Of a stretch of 64,000 bases of DNA, positions 51,725 through 59,346 are shown piece after piece; position 1 is the stretch's first letter; each line of letters opens with the position of its first letter. The notes under the pieces are model-generated. The model saw nothing but the letters and a program-made list of their open reading frames with translations, was not told the origin of the DNA and made no database searches. Both the position numbers and the translations under genes were made by a program. The stretch is taken from contig NZ_SRRO01000001.1 of assembly GCF_004785795.1 (NCBI RefSeq), positions 3,472,001 to 3,536,000 on the forward strand. Reading direction: 5' to 3'. This stretch comes from Nocardioides eburneiflavus (GTDB lineage Bacteria > Actinomycetota > Actinomycetes > Propionibacteriales > Nocardioidaceae).

Positions 51725-52617
51725 TCACCGTCGACGGCGTCACCAAGAACTACCAGGACTTCACCGCGGTCGACGACGTCAGCTTCACCGCCCAGCCAGG
51801 CCGGGTCACGGGATTCCTCGGTCCCAACGGGGCCGGCAAGTCCACCACCATGCGGATCATGGTCGGGCTCACCCGCGCCACCGCCGGCACCGCCACGATC
51901 GGTGGCCGCCACTACGTCGACCTGCCCAACCCGGGCCTCGAGGTCGGTGTGCTGCTCGACGCCTCGGCCCAGCACGCCGGTCGCACCGGCCGCGAGATCC
52001 TGACCATCGCCCAGCTGTACATGGGCCTGCCGCGCGGCCGCGTCGAGGAGATGCTCGAGGTCGTCAGCCTCACTCCCAGCGAGGCGTCCAGGCGGGTCGG
52101 CAACTACTCCCTGGGGATGCGCCAGCGACTGGGCATCGCCGCCGCCCTCCTCGGCGATCCCCAGGTGCTGATCCTCGACGAGCCGGCCAACGGCCTGGAC
52201 CCGGCGGGCATCCGCTGGATGCGTGACCTGCTCCGCGGCTACGCCGACCGAGGAGGCACCGTCCTGCTGTCCTCCCACCTGCTCCACGAGATCGAGGTCA
52301 TCGCCGACGACATCGTGATGATCGGGAACGGCCGAGTCGTCTCCCAGGGCACCAAGACCGAGCTGCTGCACGCCGCCGGGACGGTCGTCCGGGGGGCCGA
52401 CCCCGGCCTGCTCCGACATGCGCTCACCGAGCTCGGCATCACCACCACCACCTCCCCCGACGGCGCCCTGCACACCGACGCAGACCCCGCGCTGGTCGGA
52501 AAGGTGGCGCTGGAGGCCGGCGTCGCCCTGACCGAGCTGCGTGCCGAGGACGCCGGACTCGAGGACATGTTCCTCGAGCTCACCGCCACCTCCCAACGAG
52601 AAGGAGCAAGGACATGA
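51721..52617 (+). CDS. ABC transporter ATP-binding protein
   Basis: A 298-residue ATPase with Walker A GPNGAGKST near residue 40, signature LGMRQRLGIA and Walker B VLILDEPANGLDP. It is very similar to the ATPase at 21616-22587 throughout the core and differs mainly in the last 80 residues. The stop overlaps the permease start. It energises export with the permease encoded next. Confidence 0.92.
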   Translation: MITVDGVTKNYQDFTAVDDVSFTAQPGRVTGFLGPNGAGKSTTMRIMVGLTRATAGTATIGGRHYVDLPNPGLEVGVLLDASAQHAGRTGREILTIAQLYMGLPRGRVEEMLEVVSLTPSEASRRVGNYSLGMRQRLGIAAALLGDPQVLILDEPANGLDPAGIRWMRDLLRGYADRGGTVLLSSHLLHEIEVIADDIVMIGNGRVVSQGTKTELLHAAGTVVRGADPGLLRHALTELGITTTTSPDGALHTDADPALVGKVALEAGVALTELRAEDAGLEDMFLELTATSQREGART

Positions 52618-53417
52618 GCGCCACCGCGACCGAGACCATCCGCCGGACGACCCCAGCGCGCCACCGGCAGTCGCTGGTCGCGGTGACGCAGGTCGAGCTC
52701 CGCAAGATGTTCAACACCCGCTCCGGTTTCTGGCTGATCGCCAGCATCGCCATCTCCGCTGTCCTGGCGACCGGCGGCGTCATCCTGTGGGCCGCGGACG
52801 ACCGGCTGACCTACTCCACCTTCGCCACTGCCATCCGGTTCCCGGTGGTGGTCATCCTGCCGCTGATCGCGATCCTCTCGGTCACCAGCGAGTGGAGCCA
52901 ACGCACCGGGCTGACGACGTTCACCCTGGTTCCGCACCGCAGCCGGATCATCGCGGCCAAAGCCGTCTCCTCGATCCTCATCGCGATCGCCGCCATGGTG
53001 CTCACCTTCGCCGTCGGCGCACTCGGCAACCTGACGAGCGCCGCTGTGACCGGCACCGCCCTGGTGTGGGACGTGACCGGGACCCAGTGCCTCTACTACG
53101 TCCTCGGCATGATCCTGAGCCTGCTGACCGGCTTCATGCTGGGTGTCCTCATCCGGTCGTCGACCGGGGCCATCGTGGCCTATTTCGTCCTCACCTTCGT
53201 GCTGCCGACCATCTTCGGCCTGCTCGCGGATAACCAGCAGTGGTTCCACGACCTGCGGCCGTGGGTCGACATCCAGTTCGCCCAGAGCGGACTCTTCGTC
53301 TTCGACGAGGCACTGACGGGCGAGCAGTGGGCCAACATCGCCGTCACCGGACTGAGCTGGCTGCTCATCCCCCTTGCGACCGGACTGGGACTCGTGATGC
53401 GGGCCGAGGTCAAGTAG
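52614..53417 (+). CDS. ABC-2 type transporter permease
   Basis: A 267-residue permease with six predicted helices. Phrases VTQVELRKMFNTRSGFWL, ILSVTSEWSQRTGLTTFTL and GVLIRSSTGAIVAYFVL mirror the permease at 20765-21619. It lacks that protein's long proline/alanine-rich N-terminus. Exporter partner of the preceding ATPase. Confidence 0.9.
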   Translation: MSATATETIRRTTPARHRQSLVAVTQVELRKMFNTRSGFWLIASIAISAVLATGGVILWAADDRLTYSTFATAIRFPVVVILPLIAILSVTSEWSQRTGLTTFTLVPHRSRIIAAKAVSSILIAIAAMVLTFAVGALGNLTSAAVTGTALVWDVTGTQCLYYVLGMILSLLTGFMLGVLIRSSTGAIVAYFVLTFVLPTIFGLLADNQQWFHDLRPWVDIQFAQSGLFVFDEALTGEQWANIAVTGLSWLLIPLATGLGLVMRAEVK

Positions 53418-53471
53418 GCCAGCCCCGGACGTACTCGACACCTCCCTCGATCCGCCAGGAAAGGCACCGCC

Positions 53472-54479
53472 ATGACCCACACAGAAACCCCCACGACCAC
53501 CACCACCATGCGGGCGATCGTCCAGGACACGTACGGGCCGGTCGAGGTGCTGCGCCTCGACCGCATCGACCGCCAGCGCATCGACGATGACGAGGTCCTC
53601 GTGCAGGTCCGGGCAGCCGGTCTCGACCGGGGAACCTGGCACATGATGACCGGGCAGCCCTACCTCCTCCGCGCTCTCGGCTTCGGGTTCCGTGCACCGA
53701 AGAACCGGGTGCCCGGCCTGGACGTCGCCGGCACGGTCGTCGGCATCGGTCCAGCGGTGACCAGGTTCTCGGTCGGTGACGAGGTGTTCGGGATCTCCCG
53801 CGGGTCCTTCGCGGAGTACGCCGCCGTGCGGGAGGACAAGCTCTCGCCCAAGCCGCCGAACCTGACGTTCGAGCAGGCGGCCGTTGTGCCGATCTCTGCC
53901 GGTACCGCACTACAGGCCCTCACCGACGCCGGCAATGTCCAGGCCGGCCAACGCGTCCTCGTCATCGGCGCCTCCGGCGGAGTCGGAAGCTACGCCGTGC
54001 AGCTGGCCAAGGCGTTCGGTGCCGAGGTGACCGGCGTGTGCGGCCCGGCGAAGCTGGAGTTCGTGACCTCCCTCGGCGCTGATCACGTCCTCGACCACAC
54101 CTCACAGGACTTCGCGGACGGCACGCACGTCTACGACCTCATCCTCGACATCGCCGGCAACGCTGCGCTACGTCGCCTGCGGAGGGCTCTCGCACCGAGC
54201 GGGACGCTCGTGATCGTCGGCGGCGAGGATGGCGGGAGGTGGACCGGAGGGTTCGGCCGATCACTGCGAGCTCTGCTCCTCTCGCCCTTCGTGGGTCAGC
54301 GGCTGACGATGCTCGCCAGCAAGGAACGAGCCAGCGACCAGAAGAGGCTCACCATCCTCATCGAGGCCGGGAGGGTGGCGCCGCGCATCGACGCCAGCTA
54401 CCCACTGGGACGCGTCCAAGAAGCGATGCGGTACCTGGAGGCCGGCCACGTGCGAGGCAAGGTCGTCATCACCATCTGA
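53472..54479 (+). CDS. MDR family NAD(P)-dependent oxidoreductase
   Basis: A 335-residue zinc-independent MDR enzyme with AAGLDRGTWHMMTGQPYLLR, PGLDVAGTVVGIG and VLVIGASGGVGSYAVQLAK. It is a close paralogue of the product of 28045-29097, and it occupies the same position after an ABC pair as the more distant MDR at 19707. A ribosome site AGGAAAGG precedes the ATG. The operon ends with the hairpin at 54608. Confidence 0.89.
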   Translation: MTHTETPTTTTTMRAIVQDTYGPVEVLRLDRIDRQRIDDDEVLVQVRAAGLDRGTWHMMTGQPYLLRALGFGFRAPKNRVPGLDVAGTVVGIGPAVTRFSVGDEVFGISRGSFAEYAAVREDKLSPKPPNLTFEQAAVVPISAGTALQALTDAGNVQAGQRVLVIGASGGVGSYAVQLAKAFGAEVTGVCGPAKLEFVTSLGADHVLDHTSQDFADGTHVYDLILDIAGNAALRRLRRALAPSGTLVIVGGEDGGRWTGGFGRSLRALLLSPFVGQRLTMLASKERASDQKRLTILIEAGRVAPRIDASYPLGRVQEAMRYLEAGHVRGKVVITI

Positions 54480-54607
54480 GGCCGCTCGGACCTCGCGGCC
54501 GCCGTGGCGAAGTCACACCCATGCTGGGCCGGGGTGACTATGTCGATCACCCGCGGAAGACGTCGAGCCCGGACGCTGCATGCCACATCTATGCCACAAG
54601 ACAACTG

Positions 54608-54647
54608 AAAACGTCCCAAGACAACCGAACGTGTCTTGGGACGTTTT
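54608..54647. terminator. Bidirectional intrinsic terminator
   Basis: AAAACGTCCCAAGACA (54608-54623) and TGTCTTGGGACGTTTT (54632-54647) form a perfect 16-bp stem with an 8-base loop. The A and T runs at the stem ends serve both strands. It ends the MMPL-ABC-MDR operon and would also stop leftward transcription from the integrase. It marks the edge of the integrated element. Confidence 0.85.
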
Positions 54648-54678
54648 CGCACGTCAGGCGCCTATCGACAGGGAAAGC

Positions 54679-54748
54679 CGCAGGTCAGCGCTGAGCGTGA
54701 CTCAGATGTCGTAGATTAGTAGGAGTCCAACGCTCCGTCGCAGGTCAG
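54679..54748. other. att-like segment next to the integrase gene
   Basis: CGCAGGTCAG occurs at 54679-54688 and again at 54739-54748, where it overlaps the integrase stop codon. Between them lie GACTC (54699) and GAGTC (54723), flanking AGATGTCGTAG (54704-54714). The same words recur at 11238-11358. A position directly beyond the 3' end of a tyrosine integrase gene is typical for attP-derived sites, so this is a probable attL. No tRNA gene end is recognisable here. Confidence 0.5.
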
Positions 54749-55968
54749 AGGCCCTTTTCACCTTCGACCGAGGACTCCTGTCCAAAATTTGTCCAAGAGG
54801 CGGCCTCAAAAGCACCGTCGATGGCAGCCTTCGTGCGCTCGTTCGCGGCGGGCATGAGATGGGCGTATGTCTCCAGCATGTAACCCATGTCGTCGTGCCC
54901 GATGTGCTCGGCTACGGCGTTGATGGGTTCGCCGGAGTCCAGGAGGACGGAGACGTAGAAGTGCCTCAGTTGGTGCATCGAGTTGCGGTGTCCGTCGGGC
55001 CCGCGGTCGGGGATGTCGAGGACCTTCCGGGCCGGGCGCCACGTGTGCTCGTTGAAGGTGTTCTTGTTGCAGGGGTTGTGCTCGCGGGTCGAGAGGAACA
55101 GGCGGGCCGCGTGCGGCTTGCCGCCCGTGTCCTTCCACGGGAGGGTCACGGTCTGGGGCGGGTACTTGGCCATGTGCCGGTTCATCTCGACCTTGACGGA
55201 CTCGGGCAGGGGCACGTCGCGAGTCTTCTCGCGCTTCGGTGGGCCGAAGGCGAGTGAGCCGTCCTCCAGGATGAGCAGGACTTGGCGGCGAATGCGGACG
55301 GTGCCCTTCAGCCAGTCGACGTCGTCGGGTGACAGGCCAAAGCACTCGCCCTGCCGGAGACCGAGCCCGGCAGCCAGGACGACGGCGAGGCGATATCGCT
55401 CGTTGATGGTCTCCGCCATGCCGGTGACCCACTCGTGCTTCCAGGGCACGATGCGGGTCTTGACGATGGGCGCGGTGTGCAGCGTCCGCTTGGCGAGGGG
55501 GTTCTTGGCGATGAGGCCACCCTCGACAGCGGAGAGCATCACGGAGTTCATGACCGTCCAGATGCCGCGCTGGGTGGTCGGGGCCAGGTGGGCGATGCCC
55601 TCTAGCCAGTCGAGGACGGCGTCGTCGTCGATGCGGTCGAGAGTGAGGTGCTCGAAGTACGGGGTGACGTGGTTGCGCAGCCGGGCGGCGTTGGCGTGCC
55701 GGGTGTTGGCGGCGCCCTTCTTGGCCCGGCGCCGGACCCACTCGGCGGCGTAGTCGGCGAACACTACGCGGCCGCGCTTGGGGTCGATGTACGAACCACG
55801 GGCCATGTCGGCCTCAACGGTGGCGCGGAACTGGCTGGCGTGCGCCTTCTTCTCGAACGACTTGGACTTCTGCTTGCCGGACGGGTCGGTCCACATAACG
55901 ACCCACGCGCTCTTGCCGAGGGTGCCGTCCTTCTTCTTCCGGCCCGGCTTCTTGTGTACGGATGCCAC
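54745..55968 (-). CDS. int: Tyrosine-type site-specific integrase
   Basis: A 407-residue integrase of the actinobacterial ICE/phage type. It has a basic N-terminal arm-binding region (HKKPGRKKKDGTLG, SFEKKAHASQFRATVE), a SAM-like core-binding domain, and the catalytic domain. The catalytic residues are Arg in GLGLRQGE near 205, His-x-x-Arg in HQLRHFY near 330, His in AEHIGHDD, and Tyr in MLETYAHLM near 365. The GTG start at 55968 has a CAGGAGCA site. Its 3' end abuts the att-like repeats, and the excisionase gene is 31 bases upstream. Confidence 0.93.
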   Translation of the reverse strand: MASVHKKPGRKKKDGTLGKSAWVVMWTDPSGKQKSKSFEKKAHASQFRATVEADMARGSYIDPKRGRVVFADYAAEWVRRRAKKGAANTRHANAARLRNHVTPYFEHLTLDRIDDDAVLDWLEGIAHLAPTTQRGIWTVMNSVMLSAVEGGLIAKNPLAKRTLHTAPIVKTRIVPWKHEWVTGMAETINERYRLAVVLAAGLGLRQGECFGLSPDDVDWLKGTVRIRRQVLLILEDGSLAFGPPKREKTRDVPLPESVKVEMNRHMAKYPPQTVTLPWKDTGGKPHAARLFLSTREHNPCNKNTFNEHTWRPARKVLDIPDRGPDGHRNSMHQLRHFYVSVLLDSGEPINAVAEHIGHDDMGYMLETYAHLMPAANERTKAAIDGAFEAASWTNFGQESSVEGEKGL

Positions 55969-55999
55969 GGTGTGCTCCTGGGGAGGTAGGAGGGTGGTC

Positions 56000-56197
56000 T
56001 CAGGCCGCGCGCTGCGCGAGCCAGGAGCGGACGTCGTCGAGGTCGTAGCGCCAGCCGACGCCGACCTTGAAGCCGCGTGGTGCGGTGCCCTTCTCGCGCC
56101 ACTTCTCAATGGTGCGGACAGGCACATTGAGGTACGAGGCGAGTTCTTCGGTGGACATGAGGGGGAGGGGCGAGCGCGAGCTCTTGCGTGGGTTCAT
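56000..56197 (-). CDS. xis: Excisionase-family helix-turn-helix protein
   Basis: A 65-residue MerR/AlpA-like DNA-binding protein: MSTEELASYLNVPVRTIEKW, then KVGVGWRYDLDDVRSWLAQ. Such proteins bend attachment-site DNA and steer the integrase toward excision. ATG at 56197 gives the normal length. It is followed by the integrase on the same strand, as in pSAM2-type elements. The 170 bases upstream (56198-56367) hold no gene. Confidence 0.85.
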   Translation of the reverse strand: MNPRKSSRSPLPLMSTEELASYLNVPVRTIEKWREKGTAPRGFKVGVGWRYDLDDVRSWLAQRAA

Positions 56198-56367
56198 GTT
56201 CGACAGGTGTGCGGGCGTCGGGAGAACTCTCCCCACGCCGACAGTGAATGACGATCGGGGCCGCCGCGCGACGCCTCCCCGACGCTGCGCAACGACCCCG
56301 ATCAATCGAGCGGAGACCCGGCTCAATAGTGCGAGCGACGGCTCGACATCAGACAGGTGTGCGACTC

Positions 56368-56622
56368 TCACGACTTCTCTCTCCGTTTCGCCGACTTCTT
56401 TCTCGGCACGTACGCGGGCTTGATCGTGGACCCGAGGAACGGGTTGTCGCTGCTGGCGCGCCGACCGTCGGTAAAGATCGGGTGAGCCCCGCGGGTGACC
56501 GACCAAGGACGCCGACGGGGCTCCGCAGCGGTATCGAACTGCTCCGTGAGGCGCCGTGACTCATTAAGATCGGAGAAGTGAGGGAACAGCCCGCCGATTA
56601 GTTCGTGAGGTCCCGCGCGCAC
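56368..56622 (-). CDS. Small hypothetical protein, start beside the IS insertion
   Basis: An 84-residue basic protein (LIGGLFPHFSDLNESRRLTE, ending VPRKKSAKRREKS) read from GTG at 56622. Without the IS, this GTG would lie inside the last codons of the Mrr-like gene, which would explain coupled translation. The IS now separates them by 1.3 kb, so expression may be lost. No family is recognised. The DNA of its middle part contains hairpin repeat copy 1. Confidence 0.45.
   Translation of the reverse strand: MRAGPHELIGGLFPHFSDLNESRRLTEQFDTAAEPRRRPWSVTRGAHPIFTDGRRASSDNPFLGSTIKPAYVPRKKSAKRREKS
56481..56543 (-). repeat. Hairpin repeat, copy 1
   Basis: GAGCCCC (56484-56490) pairs with GGGGCTC (56517-56523) around a loop containing GACCGACCAAGGACGC, followed by CGCAGCGGTATCG. 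The same structure and loop recur at 61875-61938, in the same orientation. The two copies bracket the nuclease genes. Confidence 0.6.
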
Positions 56623-56666
56623 CTGTTTGAACCGCCCCGGAGTTTCCGGAGGCTGGGTTTGGTGGC

Positions 56667-57587
56667 TCAGCCGGTCGGCGTGAGCTGGTTTCTTGCAGCG
56701 TAGTGAAGTTCTTCGGCCTCGACCGGGGTCAGGTCGTCGATGGCCTCGTGCGGGCGCTCGTTGTTGAAGAAGTCGACCCAGTTGAGGGTCTCGAGCTCGA
56801 CGTGCTCGACACCGCGCCAAGGTCCTTCGGGACGGATCAGCTCAGCCTTGTAGAGCCCGATCTGAGACTCGGCGAGCGCGTTATCGTAGGCATCGCCGAC
56901 CGATCCGACAGAAGGGTCGACGCCCTCGTCAACGAGCCGTTCGGTGAACGCGAAACTGACGTACTGCGACCCGGCATCGGTGTGATGGACCAACCCCGAC
57001 AGGTCGGTGATGCCGGCCTGCTGGCGAGTCCAGATCGCGTGCTCGAGAGTGTCGAGGACCAGGTCGGTCGTCATCCTCGTCGCTGCCCGCCAGCCCACGA
57101 TGCGGCGGGAGAACACGTCGAAGATGAATGCGACGTAGACGGTGCCGGACCAGGTCGCGACGTAGGTGAAGTCAGCAACCCACAGCTGGTTCGGACGCGC
57201 AGCCCAGAACTGCCGGTCCACACGATCCAGGGGACGGTCGGCCGCGGGATCGGCGATGGTGGTGCGGACCTTCTTCAACCGTCGTGCGCCCTCCCAGCCC
57301 TGCTGGCGGTACAGCCGCTCGATCGTGCACCTGGCCACGTCGTGACCCTGCCGGCGTAGGTGGAGCCACATCTTGCGTGACCCGAACCGCGCCAGCAGCC
57401 GTTGCCGGCCCCTCTCGGCCGCGATCACCGCGACGATCTCGGCGTCACGCCGAGCACGTCGCGAGGGCCGTCTAACCCTGGCGTCGTAGTAGGTCGACGG
57501 GGCGATCTTGATCCCGTGCTCGGCGAGCACACGACAGATCGGCTCGATCCCGTAGTCGGCCCTGTGGGTGTCGATGAAGTCGATCAA
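56667..57587 (-). CDS. IS3-family transposase OrfB (DDE integrase domain)
   Basis: A 306-residue product with an HTH_21-like N-terminus (VLAEHGIKIAPSTYYDARVR) and the rve catalytic core: Asp in LWVADFTYVATW, Asp in VHHTDAGSQYVS, Glu in YDNALAESQIGLYK. It reads from a TTG start that overlaps the orfA stop (TTGA). As in other IS3 elements, the active enzyme may instead be an OrfAB fusion made by -1 frameshifting. Confidence 0.92.
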   Translation of the reverse strand: MIDFIDTHRADYGIEPICRVLAEHGIKIAPSTYYDARVRRPSRRARRDAEIVAVIAAERGRQRLLARFGSRKMWLHLRRQGHDVARCTIERLYRQQGWEGARRLKKVRTTIADPAADRPLDRVDRQFWAARPNQLWVADFTYVATWSGTVYVAFIFDVFSRRIVGWRAATRMTTDLVLDTLEHAIWTRQQAGITDLSGLVHHTDAGSQYVSFAFTERLVDEGVDPSVGSVGDAYDNALAESQIGLYKAELIRPEGPWRGVEHVELETLNWVDFFNNERPHEAIDDLTPVEAEELHYAARNQLTPTG

Positions 57588-57907
57588 TACCTGTTGGGGC
57601 GGTCGAGCTCCGCCGCGAAGAAAGCCGAGGCGCTCTTCAAGATCTCGTTCGCCCGCCGCAGCTCGGCGTTCTCCCGCTTCAGCGCCTTGATCTCAGCCAG
57701 CTCCTCGCTGGTCTTCCCGGCCCGGACACCACCATCGATCTCGGCCTGCCTGACCCACTTGCGCACCGACTCGGTCGAGGTGATCCCGAGCTTCGCCGCG
57801 ATCGACCTGATCGCAGCCGCCTCGTGCGGATAGTCCACACGCGACTCCAACACCATCCGCACCGCGCGCTCACGCAACTCGGGCGGGTACTTCGAGGGAC
57901 GTGCCAT
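57584..57907 (-). CDS. IS3-family transposase OrfA
   Basis: A 107-residue helix-turn-helix protein (YPPELRERAVRMVLESR, STESVRKWVRQAEID) followed by a leucine-zipper-like coil (LAEIKALKRENAELRRANEI). It binds the terminal repeats. The stop overlaps the start of OrfB. ATG at 57907 lies 51 bases inside the right end of the element. Confidence 0.92.
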   Translation of the reverse strand: MARPSKYPPELRERAVRMVLESRVDYPHEAAAIRSIAAKLGITSTESVRKWVRQAEIDGGVRAGKTSEELAEIKALKRENAELRRANEILKSASAFFAAELDRPNRY

Positions 57908-57955
57908 GAGAGTGATCCTTCCAACGAATCAGCTCTCCGGACATCCCGGGGCGGT

Positions 57956-59143
57956 TCAGTTTGCAGGCTCGATGGATCCGTCCACGCCAAATTCGAGGCA
58001 AGCAATACCCGCTAGGTCGGCCCACTCAAGCGCTTGAGCGGTGTATCCCGCCAAGGAAAAGACCAGTGCCTTCTTCCCCTCCAACGAGGCGACCCCGGCG
58101 ATCGCTTGAACTACAGGTCGCCCTGTAGCGATACCTTCCATCTTGACTTGCGCGATCGCTTCGGCCGAGACGACATCGACACCGCCGTCGGCGCCAGGAG
58201 GTGTGGGGATTGCGTCGGGGAACCCTAGGTAGCGCATGTACTCCGATGCGTACTGCTCCGCGTCAGCAAACGTCTTGATGAGTCGGCGTCGTGGTTCGGC
58301 CCTGTCGGTCCCGTGCCGAACGCCTTGTGGACTCGGCGCCATCCCAGCGAGGAGGCGTTCTGCGAACCCGCGTTTTGGATAGTCTCCGTCCTCGTTCACC
58401 CATGGCGAGGGGATTACGCCGGGGGGCAGACCGTGACGATGCGCCCTCTGAAGAAACGACATGGCTGCGTCCGAGTCAAGGAGATGCTCGCCTGAGATGT
58501 CTAGCGCCGTAAGAAGGAACCGGCAAACCGAGTCCGAGCAGACAGACTTGGCCAGCGACGGGTGGTAATCGCCCACTCGAAGCGGACCTACATCCGGGAC
58601 ACCATGAACTAGCCGATAGTCAAAGAAGAAGGTTCCGGAGCCGCTGCCGAGGGCGCCGACCTCCACGACCGCCCACATCTGTCTAGGCACACTTCTCAAC
58701 TCATGCTGAAGGTGTAGTACCTCCCCGCTACGGAGGACGAACTCGAAGTCGACGTACGGCTCCACCCGTGGGGGACAGTAACCGCGTAGAAGGAGCAATC
58801 GGGTACCTGCTTCGACGTCCCGGTCTTCGGCTTCTTCGTCGTCCGGGTTCAACCGACCGGTCAGACCGTACCTATCGAGGCGGTCCATGTTGCGAACAGC
58901 CGCCTGCCGTGCGCGCAGGAGATCGTCACTTTCATCGTCGCGCACCTCGCGCACGGCTTGTGGAGCGTTCAACACGTAGTCTCCGACGTCAACGCCCGGA
59001 GTATGCCCCGCGAGGTAAGCAGACTGTAGTCCTGCTGAACTTAGCGCTCGCATTGCTGGGGTGTCCGGCCTCGGCACGGAGGGTCCTTCCCAAGGCGCGA
59101 AGAAATCTTCGTCTGGCTTCAGGCGGACGTAGGTGAGGCTCAT
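57956..59143 (-). CDS. Mrr-like restriction endonuclease domain protein, 3' end clipped by the IS
   Basis: A 395-residue protein. The C-terminal 100 residues are an Mrr_cat-type PD-(D/E)XK fold: PGADGGVDVVSAEAIAQVKM carries the D...QxK active site near 315-330, followed by KALVFSLAGYTAQALEWAD. The N-terminal 280 residues are unrecognised and perhaps sense a substrate. Its stop TGA is supplied by the first three bases of the IS. Removing the IS would restore eight more codons (RCARDLTN then stop). The protein is thus nearly full length and may still work. Probably a defence nuclease acting on modified DNA (inference). Confidence 0.82.
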   Translation of the reverse strand: MSLTYVRLKPDEDFFAPWEGPSVPRPDTPAMRALSSAGLQSAYLAGHTPGVDVGDYVLNAPQAVREVRDDESDDLLRARQAAVRNMDRLDRYGLTGRLNPDDEEAEDRDVEAGTRLLLLRGYCPPRVEPYVDFEFVLRSGEVLHLQHELRSVPRQMWAVVEVGALGSGSGTFFFDYRLVHGVPDVGPLRVGDYHPSLAKSVCSDSVCRFLLTALDISGEHLLDSDAAMSFLQRAHRHGLPPGVIPSPWVNEDGDYPKRGFAERLLAGMAPSPQGVRHGTDRAEPRRRLIKTFADAEQYASEYMRYLGFPDAIPTPPGADGGVDVVSAEAIAQVKMEGIATGRPVVQAIAGVASLEGKKALVFSLAGYTAQALEWADLAGIACLEFGVDGSIEPAN

Positions 59144-59346
59144 TTCTATGTTTTCCCGTTTTAGACAGTCGACGGCGCGCCAAACCCTACGGGGGGATCA
59201 GTAGGTAAGGACGAGGTTTGAGCCAATCACCTCGCCCGGAATGCGGGCGATGGAAGTACGCAAGACAGCCGTGGGGAAACCGGTGCGCGCCAGGTCCTCA
59301 GACCCGTGCACCACCCCCGATATCTAGGTTGAGGCGCCGCGTCGCG

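Larger units (their letters stand above)
56628..57958 (-). mobile_element. IS3-family insertion sequence, complete, with 3-bp target duplication
   Basis: A 1331-bp element. The left end begins TGAACCGCCCCGG and continues to TCCGGAG. The right end, read inward, begins TGAACCGCCCCGG and continues to TCCGGAG as well. The flanking bases are GTT on both sides (56625-56627 and 57959-57961), the 3-bp duplication normal for IS3. It carries orfA and orfB on the minus strand. It has inserted into the last codons of the Mrr-like gene. All parts look intact, so the insertion is probably recent. Confidence 0.92.

Noticed and set aside
54480..54744. Search for a tRNA gene at the integrase-proximal end
   Set aside because: No cloverleaf, anticodon arm or TψC-like GGTTCGA pattern in a fitting context is visible, so no tRNA target is claimed.
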